Assembly (NCBI RefSeq): GCF_902729405.1
Contig: NZ_LR746496.1
Span: 248,001 to 312,000 of the forward strand
Length of the DNA stretch: 64,000 nt
Reading direction: 5' to 3'
From: Acididesulfobacillus acetoxydans
GTDB taxonomy: Bacteria; Bacillota; Desulfitobacteriia; Desulfitobacteriales; Desulfitobacteriaceae
Shown here: positions 17,501-24,903 of the stretch, one piece after another
Layout: each line of letters starts with the position of its first letter
Position numbering within the stretch: position 1 is the stretch's first letter
Made by a program: the position numbers and the translations under genes
The notes under the pieces: model-generated
What the model was told of the DNA's origin: nothing
What the model saw: only the letters and a program-made list of their open reading frames with translations
Databases searched by the model: none

Positions 17501-17772
17501 ACGACGCCCACGTTCTGCAATGAGGTCGAATCAATCTCCTGAACCCCGGAGAGACTCTGCAGGGCTTCTTCCACCGGTTTCGAGATCTGCTGCTCGACTT
17601 CCGTCGGGGTGGCGCCCGGCAGCGTGGTCACGACCACGGCATAGGGCAGGTCCATCTTCGGGTAAATATCCAAGGGCAAGCTGAGCATGGCGATAATTCC
17701 GACAAACAGCGCACCCAGCATGATCATGGCGATCGTCACCGGACGGCGAATGGATATGTCCGCTATTTTCAA
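14590..17772 (-). CDS. RND-family efflux pump (AcrB/SwrC type)
   Basis: A resistance-nodulation-division inner-membrane transporter of full length (1060 residues). It starts KIADISIRRPVTIAMIMLGA, the usual first helix. Two repeats of six helices flank two large external loops. Helix 4 carries LVDFSVVVLE, where the proton-relay acidic residue of the family lies, and the second half has the matching NNAIVLVDYTNQLKAKG segment. The TTG start has GGCGGGAG upstream. It lies 32 bases after the lipoprotein HlyD gene at 17805, forming a pump-adaptor operon. RND pumps of Gram-positives such as SwrC export lipopeptides and hydrophobic drugs; the substrate here is unknown. The last ~30 residues are Pro/Gly-rich and unconserved. 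Confidence 0.94.
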   Translation of the reverse strand: MKIADISIRRPVTIAMIMLGALFVGIIAMLSLPLDIYPKMDLPYAVVVTTLPGATPTEVEQQISKPVEEALQSLSGVQEIDSTSLQNVGVVVVQFDYSVNMAQKLEDMRSAVNQMSGTLPKDATTPVVQQFNPADQPIMTVTLSGGQSLAALSDEAKNIIQPALQHVNGVANVDTVGGLTRQITVEVDPGKLAYYHLSISQVEQAVSSANYSADVGQAVRGSQLIPLKVNGQFTSPQELLKVPISAGIQNLSVGDVAQVKDNYKDVTLIANFNGQASVGFSIKQASGANTVKVSAGVHQALQDLVKNLPSGMHLTVVSDSAQGIKDAINVVVEHTLIGFILGILLMLLILRSVRSTVVIGVAIPISILTTFILMYLNHLTINMITLGSLGIALGSLVDFSVVVLESIFRARQRGLGPKEAAGAGTAEVGTAVMVAAMAQIFVFGPSLFTGGIAGQLFGPMALTVTFSHLVALIVALTLTPMLASKLLVGSRFAQEDTIPGKTAPFRPWAPFDWFGRGMHDLTAAYTRVLGWSLKHRKTVVVLAVVLFLAVIPLLSRVGTELMPSVTNNQINVTLTLPAGTSLDETARVTQEVENRIRQHLANVASIYAQIGTVAGFSADSTNSSSLIVTLNLSGNESATGAANDLQPYVDNIPGAKVIVQSDSLAQGPAGGTVQVQITGPDLNTLADLSNQAARIMQKQPYLSYVDNELSTGQPDYELKLSQSALVQNGLTEGQVVSALRTAFQGSTAGTYYQGDNGYDVVVRFPEGYSRDITKLSEVTVMNSAGQSIPLTQVAKTILTQEPTMVTHVGGIRTVYVQANVSGVSTGQAQAELTQLFKSIRIPKGYELGFGQYARFQAEAFRSLGVALFSSVALVYMVMAGMFESLLTPFVIMFSLPPTLVGAVLGLFLTHKTLNMNSLMGLVMLIGLVTNNAIVLVDYTNQLKAKGLSLREALMQAGPVRLRPILLTTVTNVAAMLPLLILGGTGTETLASMAAVITFGLTLSTLVTLVLVPVMYVNMEWLIGKVRPHDRKKPQGPENAAHEDSRAPLGPHPSGPVSPAG

Positions 17773-17804
17773 ATTGCTCCCGCCTTTCTCCCCCTGTCAG
17801 GGCT

Positions 17805-19667
17805 TCACTTTCCTGAAGAGCCGTTGGCCCCCGCTGCCTCGGGAGCCGAAGCGGAAGCACGGGGCTGCTTTTTCTGAGCGCCGGCGGCCGAATTGCCCGG
17901 AATCACCTGCACGGCATCCCCGTCCGAGAGGAGCGTCTGCCCTTTGACCACGACCTCGTCTCCGACCTTGAGCCCCCCGGTGACTTGGTAAACCGAACCC
18001 GTCATGGCGCCCAGCTGAATCATGATCTGTTTCGCCTTACCGCTCTTGACGATAAAGACAGACTGGGCCCCGCTTTGCAGGGTAATCACGCTGTCGGCGG
18101 GAACGGTGATCCCTTTCTTGCCCTCGTTGACCAGATGCGCCTCCACCTGCATTCCGGGCAGAACTTGCGTCTTTCCCGCCTGCAAAGCCACGTCGACCGA
18201 ATATTTTTTACTGTTCGGATCGGGCGCCGGGTGGACCGCGCTGACGCTTCCCTGCAGAGATTCCTCCGTCGCCGGCACGAAGACACTCATCTTTTCTCCG
18301 ACTTTCATCTTGGCTATCAGGTCTTCCGGCACGTCCACCGTCGCCTGCAGGGGGGTCATGGAAGCGATCGTGATAAAGCCGCCCTGCGGTCCCACCGCCT
18401 GCCCCACTTGGGCATTGACCGCCGTAACATAGCCCCCGACCGGGGCGACCACGCTCCCGTTGTCGATTTGGGCCTGAATGACTTGAACTCCGGTCTGGGC
18501 CGCCTGCACCTGGGCCGCGCTCACCTGAAGCTGGGGATTGCTGAGCAAGGTCTGGTAAGCTGTCTGCTGCTGGTTGAGAGCCGCCTGAGCCGCCGCCACA
18601 CCGTTGCTCCCCGAGGTCTGGGCATTTTGCTGGGCGGCCTGAGCCTGGGCCACCCCGGCTTGGGCCTGGTCGACTTGGGCTTGGGCTTGGGCCACCTGGG
18701 CCTGGGCTGTCTGAACGGTCTTGGCCGCCTGGGCGGCTTGCATGGCGGCCTGGGCCGCCTCAAGAGCGGACTGGGCCCGCGTCACTCCGGCGTTGGCATT
18801 GGCCGCCGCACCCTGGGCGCCTTGCAAACCGATATTGGCCTGGTCAAAAGCCGCCTGCGCCGCCAAGAGATTCGGATCCGTCGTGGAATGGGCCATCTGC
18901 TCGGCCCGCTTCAGCCCGGTCTGGGCCGTATCATAGGCCGCCTGAGCGCCGGCAAGGCTATTAGCCGCTGTCTGGGCCTGGACCCGGGCCGCGTCCAGGG
19001 CGGCTTGCGCTTGATTCACTCCGGCTTGAGCCTGCTTGACAGAATTGTCATATTGAACCTGGGCGTTGGCCAGCTGGGTCCGGCTCGTAGCCAAAGCCTT
19101 CTCCGCACCTTCCACAGCCTTTTGAGCCGATACCACGCCCTGTTCCCCACCGGCTGCCGCGGCATCCGCACTGGCTTTGGCGTTGGCCAGGTTCGTTTCC
19201 GCTGTCTTCACGGCCGCCGCCGCTTGGGTCAGCGAATCGCCCGAGCCCTGATTGGCGGCGGCTAATTGAGCCTGAGCCACGCCAACCTCGGCCGCGGCCT
19301 GACCTTTCTGCGCCTGAAGGGCGGAGGTGTCAATCGTCGCTAAAGTTTGGCCCGCTTGGACAACATCCCCGGTGCGCACATTTACGGCCCTGAGGACTCC
19401 CGAGAGCGAGGGCGAAAGGACCGTTTGTATGTAGGGAGTCACTGTTCCGAGAAAGCTCTCCGCCGTGGGCAAGGGCGTGAGCTCCACTTTCTCAGTGGCT
19501 ACCGGCACCGCCGCGGCTTTGGCGGCAGTCTTGGCCGCCGTCCCGCAGCCGGCGGTGCCGCCCAAGAGCAGGACTACCCCCAACAGGGCGAAGCCCCGCC
19601 GGGAGCGGGGTCTCGCCCCCGGCCCGCCCGGACGGCGCAAACCTTTCGGGAAAATGAGACTGAACAC
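17805..19667 (-). CDS. Lipoprotein HlyD/RND adaptor with long coiled coil
   Basis: The partner adaptor of the RND pump immediately downstream. I start at GTG 19665-19667, six bases after AGAGGTG; the frame stays open 21 codons further up without a ribosome site. The signal peptide ends in the lipobox GGTAGCG. The first sandwich half (VRTGDVVQAGQTLATIDTSA) is followed by roughly 300 residues of Ala/Gln-rich heptads. Among these are two almost identical hairpin segments shared with the adaptor at 7992 (AHSTTDPNLLAAQAAFDQAN). The second sandwich half reads VVAPVGGYVTAVNAQVGQAV. A beta-barrel and C-terminal tail follow. The tail is Ala/Ser/Lys-rich and low in complexity. Without an outer membrane it probably gates or stabilises the pump. 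Confidence 0.9.
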   Translation of the reverse strand: MFSLIFPKGLRRPGGPGARPRSRRGFALLGVVLLLGGTAGCGTAAKTAAKAAAVPVATEKVELTPLPTAESFLGTVTPYIQTVLSPSLSGVLRAVNVRTGDVVQAGQTLATIDTSALQAQKGQAAAEVGVAQAQLAAANQGSGDSLTQAAAAVKTAETNLANAKASADAAAAGGEQGVVSAQKAVEGAEKALATSRTQLANAQVQYDNSVKQAQAGVNQAQAALDAARVQAQTAANSLAGAQAAYDTAQTGLKRAEQMAHSTTDPNLLAAQAAFDQANIGLQGAQGAAANANAGVTRAQSALEAAQAAMQAAQAAKTVQTAQAQVAQAQAQVDQAQAGVAQAQAAQQNAQTSGSNGVAAAQAALNQQQTAYQTLLSNPQLQVSAAQVQAAQTGVQVIQAQIDNGSVVAPVGGYVTAVNAQVGQAVGPQGGFITIASMTPLQATVDVPEDLIAKMKVGEKMSVFVPATEESLQGSVSAVHPAPDPNSKKYSVDVALQAGKTQVLPGMQVEAHLVNEGKKGITVPADSVITLQSGAQSVFIVKSGKAKQIMIQLGAMTGSVYQVTGGLKVGDEVVVKGQTLLSDGDAVQVIPGNSAAGAQKKQPRASASAPEAAGANGSSGK

Positions 19668-19873
19668 TGTAAACACCTCTTTCTTCCTTGTGCTCCGAGT
19701 GACCCCAAAGTTATATACGTCCGAGCTCACCTCAAAGTTGCCTCTCTTCTTTCCCCGTGAAATATTTCTCTAAGCCGCTCGGGACTCATTCCGCTTGCGG
19801 GTGAGGCCCGGCAAAAGTTCTGGTCTGGCAGGCATCGGCCCCCACCGGGACAAATTTCCAGCCGGCCCTTTTG

Positions 19874-19903
19874 ATTATAATGAGTCCATTCCTGGCTTGG
19901 CAA
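19874..19903 (-). promoter_or_regulatory. Sigma-A-like promoter of the HlyD-RND operon
   Basis: On the minus strand TTGCCA (19898-19903) and TATAAT (19874-19879) are 18 bases apart, placing the transcript start about 200 bases before the GTG start at 19667. The rest of the 478-base divergent region up to the MFS gene has no gene; a weak plus-strand TTGACC/TGTAAA pair near 19980-20010 may serve the MFS gene. Confidence 0.65.
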
Positions 19904-20145
19904 TAGGGCTGTGGAATTTTTACGTATTCCTAATAAATAGCCTCCGCTGCGTTCAGCACCCTTAAGGCGGCCTGAGAATTGACCACCTCGATCATCTTCG
20001 TCTGTAAACACTAAGCTGCCTTGTGTTGATAAACCCTCATTGGTCCGCCCATCATCAAGGCGCGCTCACCCAGGCTTTAATTCCGGCACGAAATGCTTTA
20101 CAATGTCTTATATCAACATCGCAGCGGAAGGAGCTTGGCCAAACC

Positions 20146-21585
20146 GTGAACATAACCGAAAATATTAAAAACTCGCCTCACATACGCTGGTTTATCCTGG
20201 CCAACGTCGCTTTAGGGACCTTCATGTCCACCCTCGATGCCAGCATAGTCAACGTCGCGCTCCCGACCATGGCAATTAAGCTCCACGCCGGCCTGGCGGT
20301 CCTGCAATGGGTGGTCACCGCTTACCTTCTGACCATTTCCAGCCTTCTCCCCATCTTCGGCAAATTGGCCGATATTTGGGGCAGGGGCCGGCTCTATCTG
20401 GGCGGGTTCGTTCTCTTCACCCTGGGCTCGGCTCTCTGCGGCCTGACAAATAACATCTGGGTCCTGGTCGGCATGCGGGTCCTGCAGGCCGTCGGAGCCT
20501 CCATGCTCATGGCCAACAGCCAGGCCCTGATCGTGGCCGCCTTCCCGCTTGAGGAGCGGGGCCGGGCTCTGGGCCTCAGCGGGACCATGGTCGCGCTCGG
20601 CTCCCTCACGGGCCCGGCTCTGGGGGGGATTCTCGTGGGCCTCATCAGCTGGCGGGCCATTTTCTATGTCAACGTACCCATCGGCATTATCGCCTTTCTC
20701 GGCGCCCTCGTCATTCTGCCGAATGATAATGCCAAGGGGGACTCCGTCCGTTTTGACTCCGCCGGCGCCCTTCTCTTCGCCCTCGGCATGATCAGCCTGC
20801 TCTACGCCCTCAATAACGGCCAGGACGCGGGCTGGGATTCCGCCGGAATCCTGGGGGCTTTCGCTCTGGGCCTTCTCTTGCTGGTTGGATTCGTCTGGGC
20901 GGAGCGCCGCACTTCCGACCCCATCATCGACTTCGACATTTACAGAAACATTCCTTTTCTCATCGGCAACCTTTCCGCCTTTCTTTCTTTTGCCGGCCAG
21001 TTCACCTACACCATGCTCATGCCCTTCTACCTGCAGACCGTCCTGAACTACTCCGCCACCCAAGTGGGCATTCTCATGACCGCCTTTCCCCTGGCCATGG
21101 CCATAGCCGCCCCTCTGAGCGGCTACGCTTCCGATAAACACGGTCCGGTCGCCCTGACCACCGGCGGCTTGGCGACGATGGCCGCCGGCATCTTTTACCT
21201 TGTCCTGCTGACGCCGCATTCCCCCTTCTGGCAGATCGTTCCCGGACCCCTGCTCATGGGCATTGGGGCGGGGATGTTCAATTCTCCCAATAACAGCAGT
21301 GTCATGAGTTCCGTACCGAAAAGCAAACTCGGCATCGCCGGCGGCCTCAACGCTCTGGTGCGCAATGTCGGCATGATCGTAGGGACCACCCTCTCCGTGA
21401 CTCTCTTTGAAATTCGGCAGGCGGGCCTCCTGGCCGGAGTCCTGCATCCCACAGCCAGCCAATCCGCCCAGGCCTTTATGACCTCCTTCCGTACGGTCCT
21501 GGTCGTGGGCGGTGTCGTTCTCCTCGCCGCTGCCGCCGTCTCCATCAACCGCCGAGGCTATGTGAGTTCGCTCCGGTCGCTTTAA
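20146..21585 (+). CDS. DHA2-family MFS drug efflux transporter
   Basis: A second 14-helix DHA2 antiporter, on the plus strand and divergent from the HlyD-RND operon. The family signature STLDASIVNVALPTMA lies in helix 1, motif A-like GKLADIWGRGRLY in loop 2-3, VLVGMRVLQAVGASMLMANS in helix 4 and SWRAIFYVNVPIG in helix 6. I start at GTG 20146 (VNITENIKN), after GGAAGGAG, because the earlier in-frame ATG at 20023 would add 40 residues unlike any transporter. The last 77 codons are duplicated at 22793-23022. Neighbouring pumps suggest a drug- or metabolite-export island. Substrate unknown. Confidence 0.93.
   Translation: MNITENIKNSPHIRWFILANVALGTFMSTLDASIVNVALPTMAIKLHAGLAVLQWVVTAYLLTISSLLPIFGKLADIWGRGRLYLGGFVLFTLGSALCGLTNNIWVLVGMRVLQAVGASMLMANSQALIVAAFPLEERGRALGLSGTMVALGSLTGPALGGILVGLISWRAIFYVNVPIGIIAFLGALVILPNDNAKGDSVRFDSAGALLFALGMISLLYALNNGQDAGWDSAGILGAFALGLLLLVGFVWAERRTSDPIIDFDIYRNIPFLIGNLSAFLSFAGQFTYTMLMPFYLQTVLNYSATQVGILMTAFPLAMAIAAPLSGYASDKHGPVALTTGGLATMAAGIFYLVLLTPHSPFWQIVPGPLLMGIGAGMFNSPNNSSVMSSVPKSKLGIAGGLNALVRNVGMIVGTTLSVTLFEIRQAGLLAGVLHPTASQSAQAFMTSFRTVLVVGGVVLLAAAAVSINRRGYVSSLRSL
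21347..21577 (+). repeat. MFS 3'-end duplication, parent copy
   Basis: This 231-base segment inside the MFS gene is nearly identical to 22793-23022, starting at TCAACGCTC and ending at AGTTCGCNCCGG. The two copies are direct repeats flanking a 1.2-kb segment with an Rpn remnant and the intact Uma2 gene. Confidence 0.9.
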
Positions 21586-21646
21586 AGAAAGCGAAACGTA
21601 TTTGATGGCATTTTTCGCATTGTCGAAGAGCGAAGCGAACCCTTCC

Positions 21647-21866
21647 TCATTTGCTAGGGTCGCCCACCTTTTCATCCTTACTGAGTATCTCTGAATCCAT
21701 TAGTTTGGACATCTCGAGAAAATGGACCTCTATGATGTCAGTCAATCGGCAGCCTGTTTCGTCTTCCGTCAAAGGGCAGCTGGAGTAGAGCTTTCGGAGT
21801 GGGGTGCATTTGAAATCAACGATGTTGATGGTGATGCATTTCTTGAGCGTTTGCAGCGAGTTCCGG
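21647..21866 (-). pseudogene. C-terminal fragment of an Rpn/PDDEXK-family nuclease
   Basis: The minus-strand frame ending at 21647 reads NSLQTLKKCITINIVDFKC, then LTDIIEVHFLEMSKL. This resembles the end of the nuclease core of Rpn-type (COG5464) recombination-promoting nucleases, where the LTDxxEIHFxExPKL segment is conserved. The upstream part of the frame, above 21866, is low-complexity and not Rpn-like, so the N-terminal catalytic half is missing. The last codons (DPSK-stop) recur just before the MNT gene at 23757-23778, suggesting another lost copy. An intact relative lies at 36169-37002. Confidence 0.6.
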
Positions 21867-21971
21867 GGGGAAACGCTAAAAGCCCCGGAGAGGCTTTCGC
21901 CCTCCGAAGCCCTTTCTCCGGAACTTCGTCCGTAATTGTCCGAATTGATCCCCATTGTGTGGGGGACTGAC

Positions 21972-22007
21972 CCTGACACAATTCCTGACACAATTCCTGA
22001 CACAATT
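21972..22007 (+). repeat. Three tandem 12-bp units
   Basis: CCTGACACAATT is repeated three times without change, in the gap before the Uma2 gene. No hairpin or gene is associated. Confidence 0.9.
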
Positions 22008-22063
22008 CCCTCTTGCCATGATACGAGGAAGTGTAAAACCGGAAGGAAATGTCAGCTGTTTTG

Positions 22064-22072
22064 TGCTATAAT
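22064..22072 (+). promoter_or_regulatory. Extended -10 promoter of the Uma2 gene
   Basis: TGCTATAAT is a consensus extended -10 element. No good -35 hexamer is present, as is common for this class. It is 90 bases upstream of the Uma2 start codon. Confidence 0.55.
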
Positions 22073-22161
22073 AAAAAGTAGGGTACGGATGCAGCGGTAT
22101 TCCAAGGCTTGCCGCAAAACCCAATCCCGGGGAAGAGCAAAAGACAAGGCAGGTGGTCAAA

Positions 22162-22752
22162 ATGCCGATCCCTAATGAACAACGGGAATACACTTTCGAG
22201 GATTATTTAAACTGGCCCGAAGATGAAAGATGGGAAATCATCGACGGTATCGCTTATTGTCAGGCCACTCCTTCACCGGTTCATCAGAACATATCAATGA
22301 ATTTGAGTCGCATCTTGTCCAATTACTTTTTAGATAAAGAGTGCAAGGTTTTCGCTGCCCCTTTTACGGTAAGACTTCCAATGAAGGAGGGGCAAACTGA
22401 CGAAAAGAAAAATAACAGAATAGTCAAACCCGATTTGTCGGTTATTTGTGACAAGGGCAGATTAGATAAAAACGGCTATAGCGGAGCGCCAACCTTAATT
22501 GTTGAAATAGTCTCCAGAAGTTCCGCGAAAAAGGATAATATAATTAAAGTCAGTAAATATGAACAGGCTGGTGTTAAGGAGTATTGGATAGTTACACCAG
22601 AGACCGAGACGATTATGAGTTATGTTTTGGATGAGCATGGAGAGTTTCCTCGGCCCGAAATGTATGTGCTCGGTGAAGATGAAGAAATCGTTTCCAAAGT
22701 ATTTACTGATTTAACAATCAAATTGGAAAACATATTTGAAACTTGGATTTAG
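22162..22752 (+). CDS. Uma2-family (DUF820) PD-(D/E)XK endonuclease-like protein
   Basis: The 196-residue product has the whole Uma2 layout: REYTFEDYLNWPEDERWEII at the N-terminus, HQNISMNLSRIL, then the PD-(D/E)XK core with VKPDLSVICD (Asp) and PTLIVEIVSRSS (Glu), and KVSKYEQAGVKEYWIV at the C-terminal side. ATG at 22162 is chosen because AGGTGG lies five bases upstream. Base composition is visibly more AT-rich than the flanking transporter genes, suggesting separate origin. It sits between two copies of the MFS 3' end. Uma2 proteins are restriction-endonuclease-like and often found in many copies; their cellular role is not established. Confidence 0.9.
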   Translation: MPIPNEQREYTFEDYLNWPEDERWEIIDGIAYCQATPSPVHQNISMNLSRILSNYFLDKECKVFAAPFTVRLPMKEGQTDEKKNNRIVKPDLSVICDKGRLDKNGYSGAPTLIVEIVSRSSAKKDNIIKVSKYEQAGVKEYWIVTPETETIMSYVLDEHGEFPRPEMYVLGEDEEIVSKVFTDLTIKLENIFETWI

Positions 22753-22792
22753 CTCGGCAGAGTTGAGTATCCTAAGAGTGAATCTTCATTTA

Positions 22793-23031
22793 TCAACGCT
22801 CCGGTGCGCAATGTCGGCATGATCGTAGGGACGACCCTCTCCGTGACTCTCTTTGAAATTCGGCAGGCGGGTCTCCTGGCCGGAGTCCTGCATCCCACGG
22901 CCGGCCAATCCGCCCAGGCCTTTATGACTTCCTTCCGTACGGTCATGCTCCTGGGCGGTGTCGTTCTCCTCGCCGCTGCCGCCGTCTCCATCAACCGCCG
23001 AGGCTATGTGAGTTCGCCCCGGCCAACGTAG
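22793..23031 (+). pseudogene. Orphan 3' end of a duplicated MFS transporter gene
   Basis: Reading on from the junction at 22793, the sequence encodes RNVGMIVGTTLSVTLFEIRQ and the rest of the last 77 residues of the transporter at 20146-21585, with only a few changes (for example AGQ for ASQ, VMLLGG for VLVVGG). Nothing of the first 400 residues is present. It has no start or promoter of its own. It is best explained as the leftover of a tandem duplication or unequal recombination. Confidence 0.9.
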
Positions 23032-23053
23032 AAAGCCAAAGCCGGGATGTTCA

Positions 23054-23455
23054 TCATGGGGTCCAGTGTGTCCGTTTTGCCAATTCTTCTAGCAGCTCAG
23101 CCATTAGCTTGGAATAACCCGGTATTGTTTTGGCAATCTCGACAGCCAATGCTTCATTGTAGGTATGGACCGTCGAATTTCTCGCTTCGACCATGCCCAG
23201 AAATTCTCTTGTTGCACTCTCCGTCAGAAGCCCGACTGCAAATGCTTCACGAATGACCGCTTTCGGAGAGTTCGCGATAATACCCTCATGTTCGTCCAAA
23301 AACAGTTTAAGGGCCTTCCAAACCGCTTCAAAGGTAAACTCAAAACGCTGTATCGCGGCGTCCCGCAAAACCGCGTTGTCCCCAAAGTCCGATACTTCGC
23401 TTAGAGCTTTCAAGGCCTTTTGCGCGGATAAGATTCCTAAAGTCAGCCTTTCCAA
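23054..23455 (-). CDS. HEPN-domain toxin, nucleotidyltransferase substrate-binding family
   Basis: The 133-residue product is of the HI0074 (nucleotidyltransferase substrate-binding) type: an all-alpha protein with FEFTFEAVWKALKLFLDEHE in the middle and the HEPN RNase motif R-x4-H as RNSTVH. The TTG start lies five bases after GGAAGGAGC and overlaps the last 13 bases of the upstream gene, so the two are translationally coupled. In HEPN/MNT modules the HEPN protein is an RNase toxin and the MNT partner AMPylates it. That role is known for related pairs and inferred here. Confidence 0.92.
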   Translation of the reverse strand: MERLTLGILSAQKALKALSEVSDFGDNAVLRDAAIQRFEFTFEAVWKALKLFLDEHEGIIANSPKAVIREAFAVGLLTESATREFLGMVEARNSTVHTYNEALAVEIAKTIPGYSKLMAELLEELAKRTHWTP

Positions 23456-23748
23456 ACAATCGCTCCTTCCATGGCATGCTCATAGAATTCCCGTGAAACA
23501 TGAGTCATGTCCACCAAATCAACTTTGAAGGGCAAATTCAAGTTGTCAACTGCATCCCTCAATTCAGAAAGCAACGGAAAAGGAATTGCCTCAACCCCCT
23601 TGATCCCAATATCAATATCGGAGACCGGGCTGGCATTTCCCCGCGCCCTCGAACCAAACAGGAGAAGCTGATATCCACTTAACCCTAAGCGGTCCAGTTC
23701 CCGGGACAATACGCGCTTTAAGGGTATTTCCCAATCCACGCCGGCCAT
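23443..23748 (-). CDS. MNT-family minimal nucleotidyltransferase (antitoxin)
   Basis: The product (101 residues from ATG at 23746-23748; GTG three codons earlier is less likely) has the polymerase-beta nucleotidyltransferase signature GSRARG, then SDIDIG with the two metal-binding Asp residues, and a third acidic strand in KVDLVDM. AGGAAGG is placed nine bases before ATG. It overlaps the HEPN gene and comes first in the operon, the normal order for an MNT antitoxin. Its promoter at 23808-23836 is good. It probably transfers AMP to the HEPN partner. Confidence 0.92.
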   Translation of the reverse strand: MAGVDWEIPLKRVLSRELDRLGLSGYQLLLFGSRARGNASPVSDIDIGIKGVEAIPFPLLSELRDAVDNLNLPFKVDLVDMTHVSREFYEHAMEGAIVWKG

Positions 23749-23807
23749 AATTAGCACCCTTCCTCATTTGCTGGGGTCTATCGCTTTGTTATCCCGTCCG
23801 TCACCAT

Positions 23808-23836
23808 ATTATACCATGAGCAGGCTTGCACGTGAA
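23808..23836 (-). promoter_or_regulatory. Promoter of the MNT-HEPN operon
   Basis: On the minus strand TTCACG (23831-23836) and TATAAT (23808-23813) are separated by 17 bases. The start point would be about 55 bases before the MNT ATG. Confidence 0.65.
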
Positions 23837-23981
23837 GCCAACCTCGCGCTTTCGTTCTGCTGAGCTCGCTTAGCCACCATCTGTCGCCAATCGCGAGAGC
23901 CTCGATCTAAGCGTATCTAAAGAAGCCCGGAAGCGGGCGCACAGGCGGCGCCCGGCATGGTCGGCATCGCGCACGACACCC

Positions 23982-24578
23982 CTACTTGATTGTTTTTGCG
24001 TACGCCTCCAGTCGCGCATACTGAGGGGATGACTTAGGCACCTTCTTCAAGCCCTCAGACAGCACGCTTTTCGCCTCTGATTTTTTGCCCTCGGCGACGT
24101 AGAAGCGACCGAGGAGGAACCAGCCGTCCCCATACGTCGGGTCCAGTTGGACCGCCTTCCGGTAGTAGGACTCTGCCAGCGCGGGATTATTGAGACCCCA
24201 GAAGTAGACGTTCCCCAAGTAGGCCGGATATTGGGCGTTCTTCGGATCCAAAGCAATAGCTTTTTTGTAGTAGGTGACCGCGTCCGTGTACTTCTTGTTC
24301 ACAAACGATGCCACAGCCGCGTCGACCTGGGCCGCAGCGTCCTTCGGGTTCCCTTCGGCCTTCTTCACGTAATTTTTCCAAGCGGTGTCTCCTGCGTATT
24401 TTTCTGCCCCCGGAGAGGCGATTGTATACGGATGCTGTGAGGAACCCCCGGCGCTCACCCCAGGTGTCTTCTGCGTCGCTGGGGCGTTTCCCTGCGGCTG
24501 CCGCCCATAGAAACCCCAAACCAGCCCCAACGCAAGAACGACTATTAAGGCGCCAAGACTCCATTTCCATTTGCCCAA
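23982..24578 (-). CDS. Membrane-anchored TPR protein
   Basis: The 198-residue product starts with a signal anchor (WSLGALIVVLALGLVWGFYG, residues 6-25), then a Pro/Gly/Ser-rich stretch to about 50. The rest contains two or three tetratricopeptide repeats, at about 88-190: KYTDAVTYYKKAIALDPKNA, NPALAESYYRKAVQLDPTYG and KKSEAKSVLSEGLKKVPKSS. The repeats face outward if the anchor orientation is normal. The start is TTG after AGAAAGGTG. It lies downstream of the Wzy-like gene at 24904, separated by a terminator, so it is transcribed alone. A scaffold for secretion or wall assembly is possible; no specific function can be assigned. Confidence 0.82.
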   Translation of the reverse strand: MGKWKWSLGALIVVLALGLVWGFYGRQPQGNAPATQKTPGVSAGGSSQHPYTIASPGAEKYAGDTAWKNYVKKAEGNPKDAAAQVDAAVASFVNKKYTDAVTYYKKAIALDPKNAQYPAYLGNVYFWGLNNPALAESYYRKAVQLDPTYGDGWFLLGRFYVAEGKKSEAKSVLSEGLKKVPKSSPQYARLEAYAKTIK

Positions 24579-24714
24579 AACACGTCACACCTTTCTCACG
24601 GAGTGTTTCTTACCCTCGCCCTATAGATTAGCAGACCTTGCCCCCCGCTGCAAATTCCAATTTAAGTTACCACCCCGCTGTTTCCCACCCACCATGAGTC
24701 AAACTCGGACGCAA

Positions 24715-24748
24715 AGAGGGGGCACCCGCCAATAACGCCGGTGCCCCC
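24715..24748 (-). terminator. Terminator of the Wzy-like TPR protein gene
   Basis: On the minus strand GGGGGCACCGGC and GGCGGGTGCCCCC form a strong stem followed by TCTTTG. It separates the Wzy-like gene at 24904 from the TPR gene. The rest of the 325-base gap is featureless. Confidence 0.7.
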
Positions 24749-24903
24749 AACAACCTTTTCAACCGTCAGCCATTCATCTTCCTTCACCTATCTTCGCAGG
24801 AATTCACGGCGACCATGCAACTTCCCATCCATGCCCATCTGAAAGCTGCGCCTTTTTACCTGTCCCCTCATTCCTTGAACCCGCTGCTCCCTGGGTGTCT
24901 CGC

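Noticed and set aside
19727-20011. Minus-strand 94-codon frame between the divergent pump genes
   Set aside because: It overlaps the promoter region, has no ribosome site and no similarity that I recognise.
20212-21675. Minus-strand open frame of 487 codons opposite the MFS gene
   Set aside because: The sense strand encodes a clear DHA2 transporter. The antisense protein is Glu/Gly/His-rich and has no recognisable domain.
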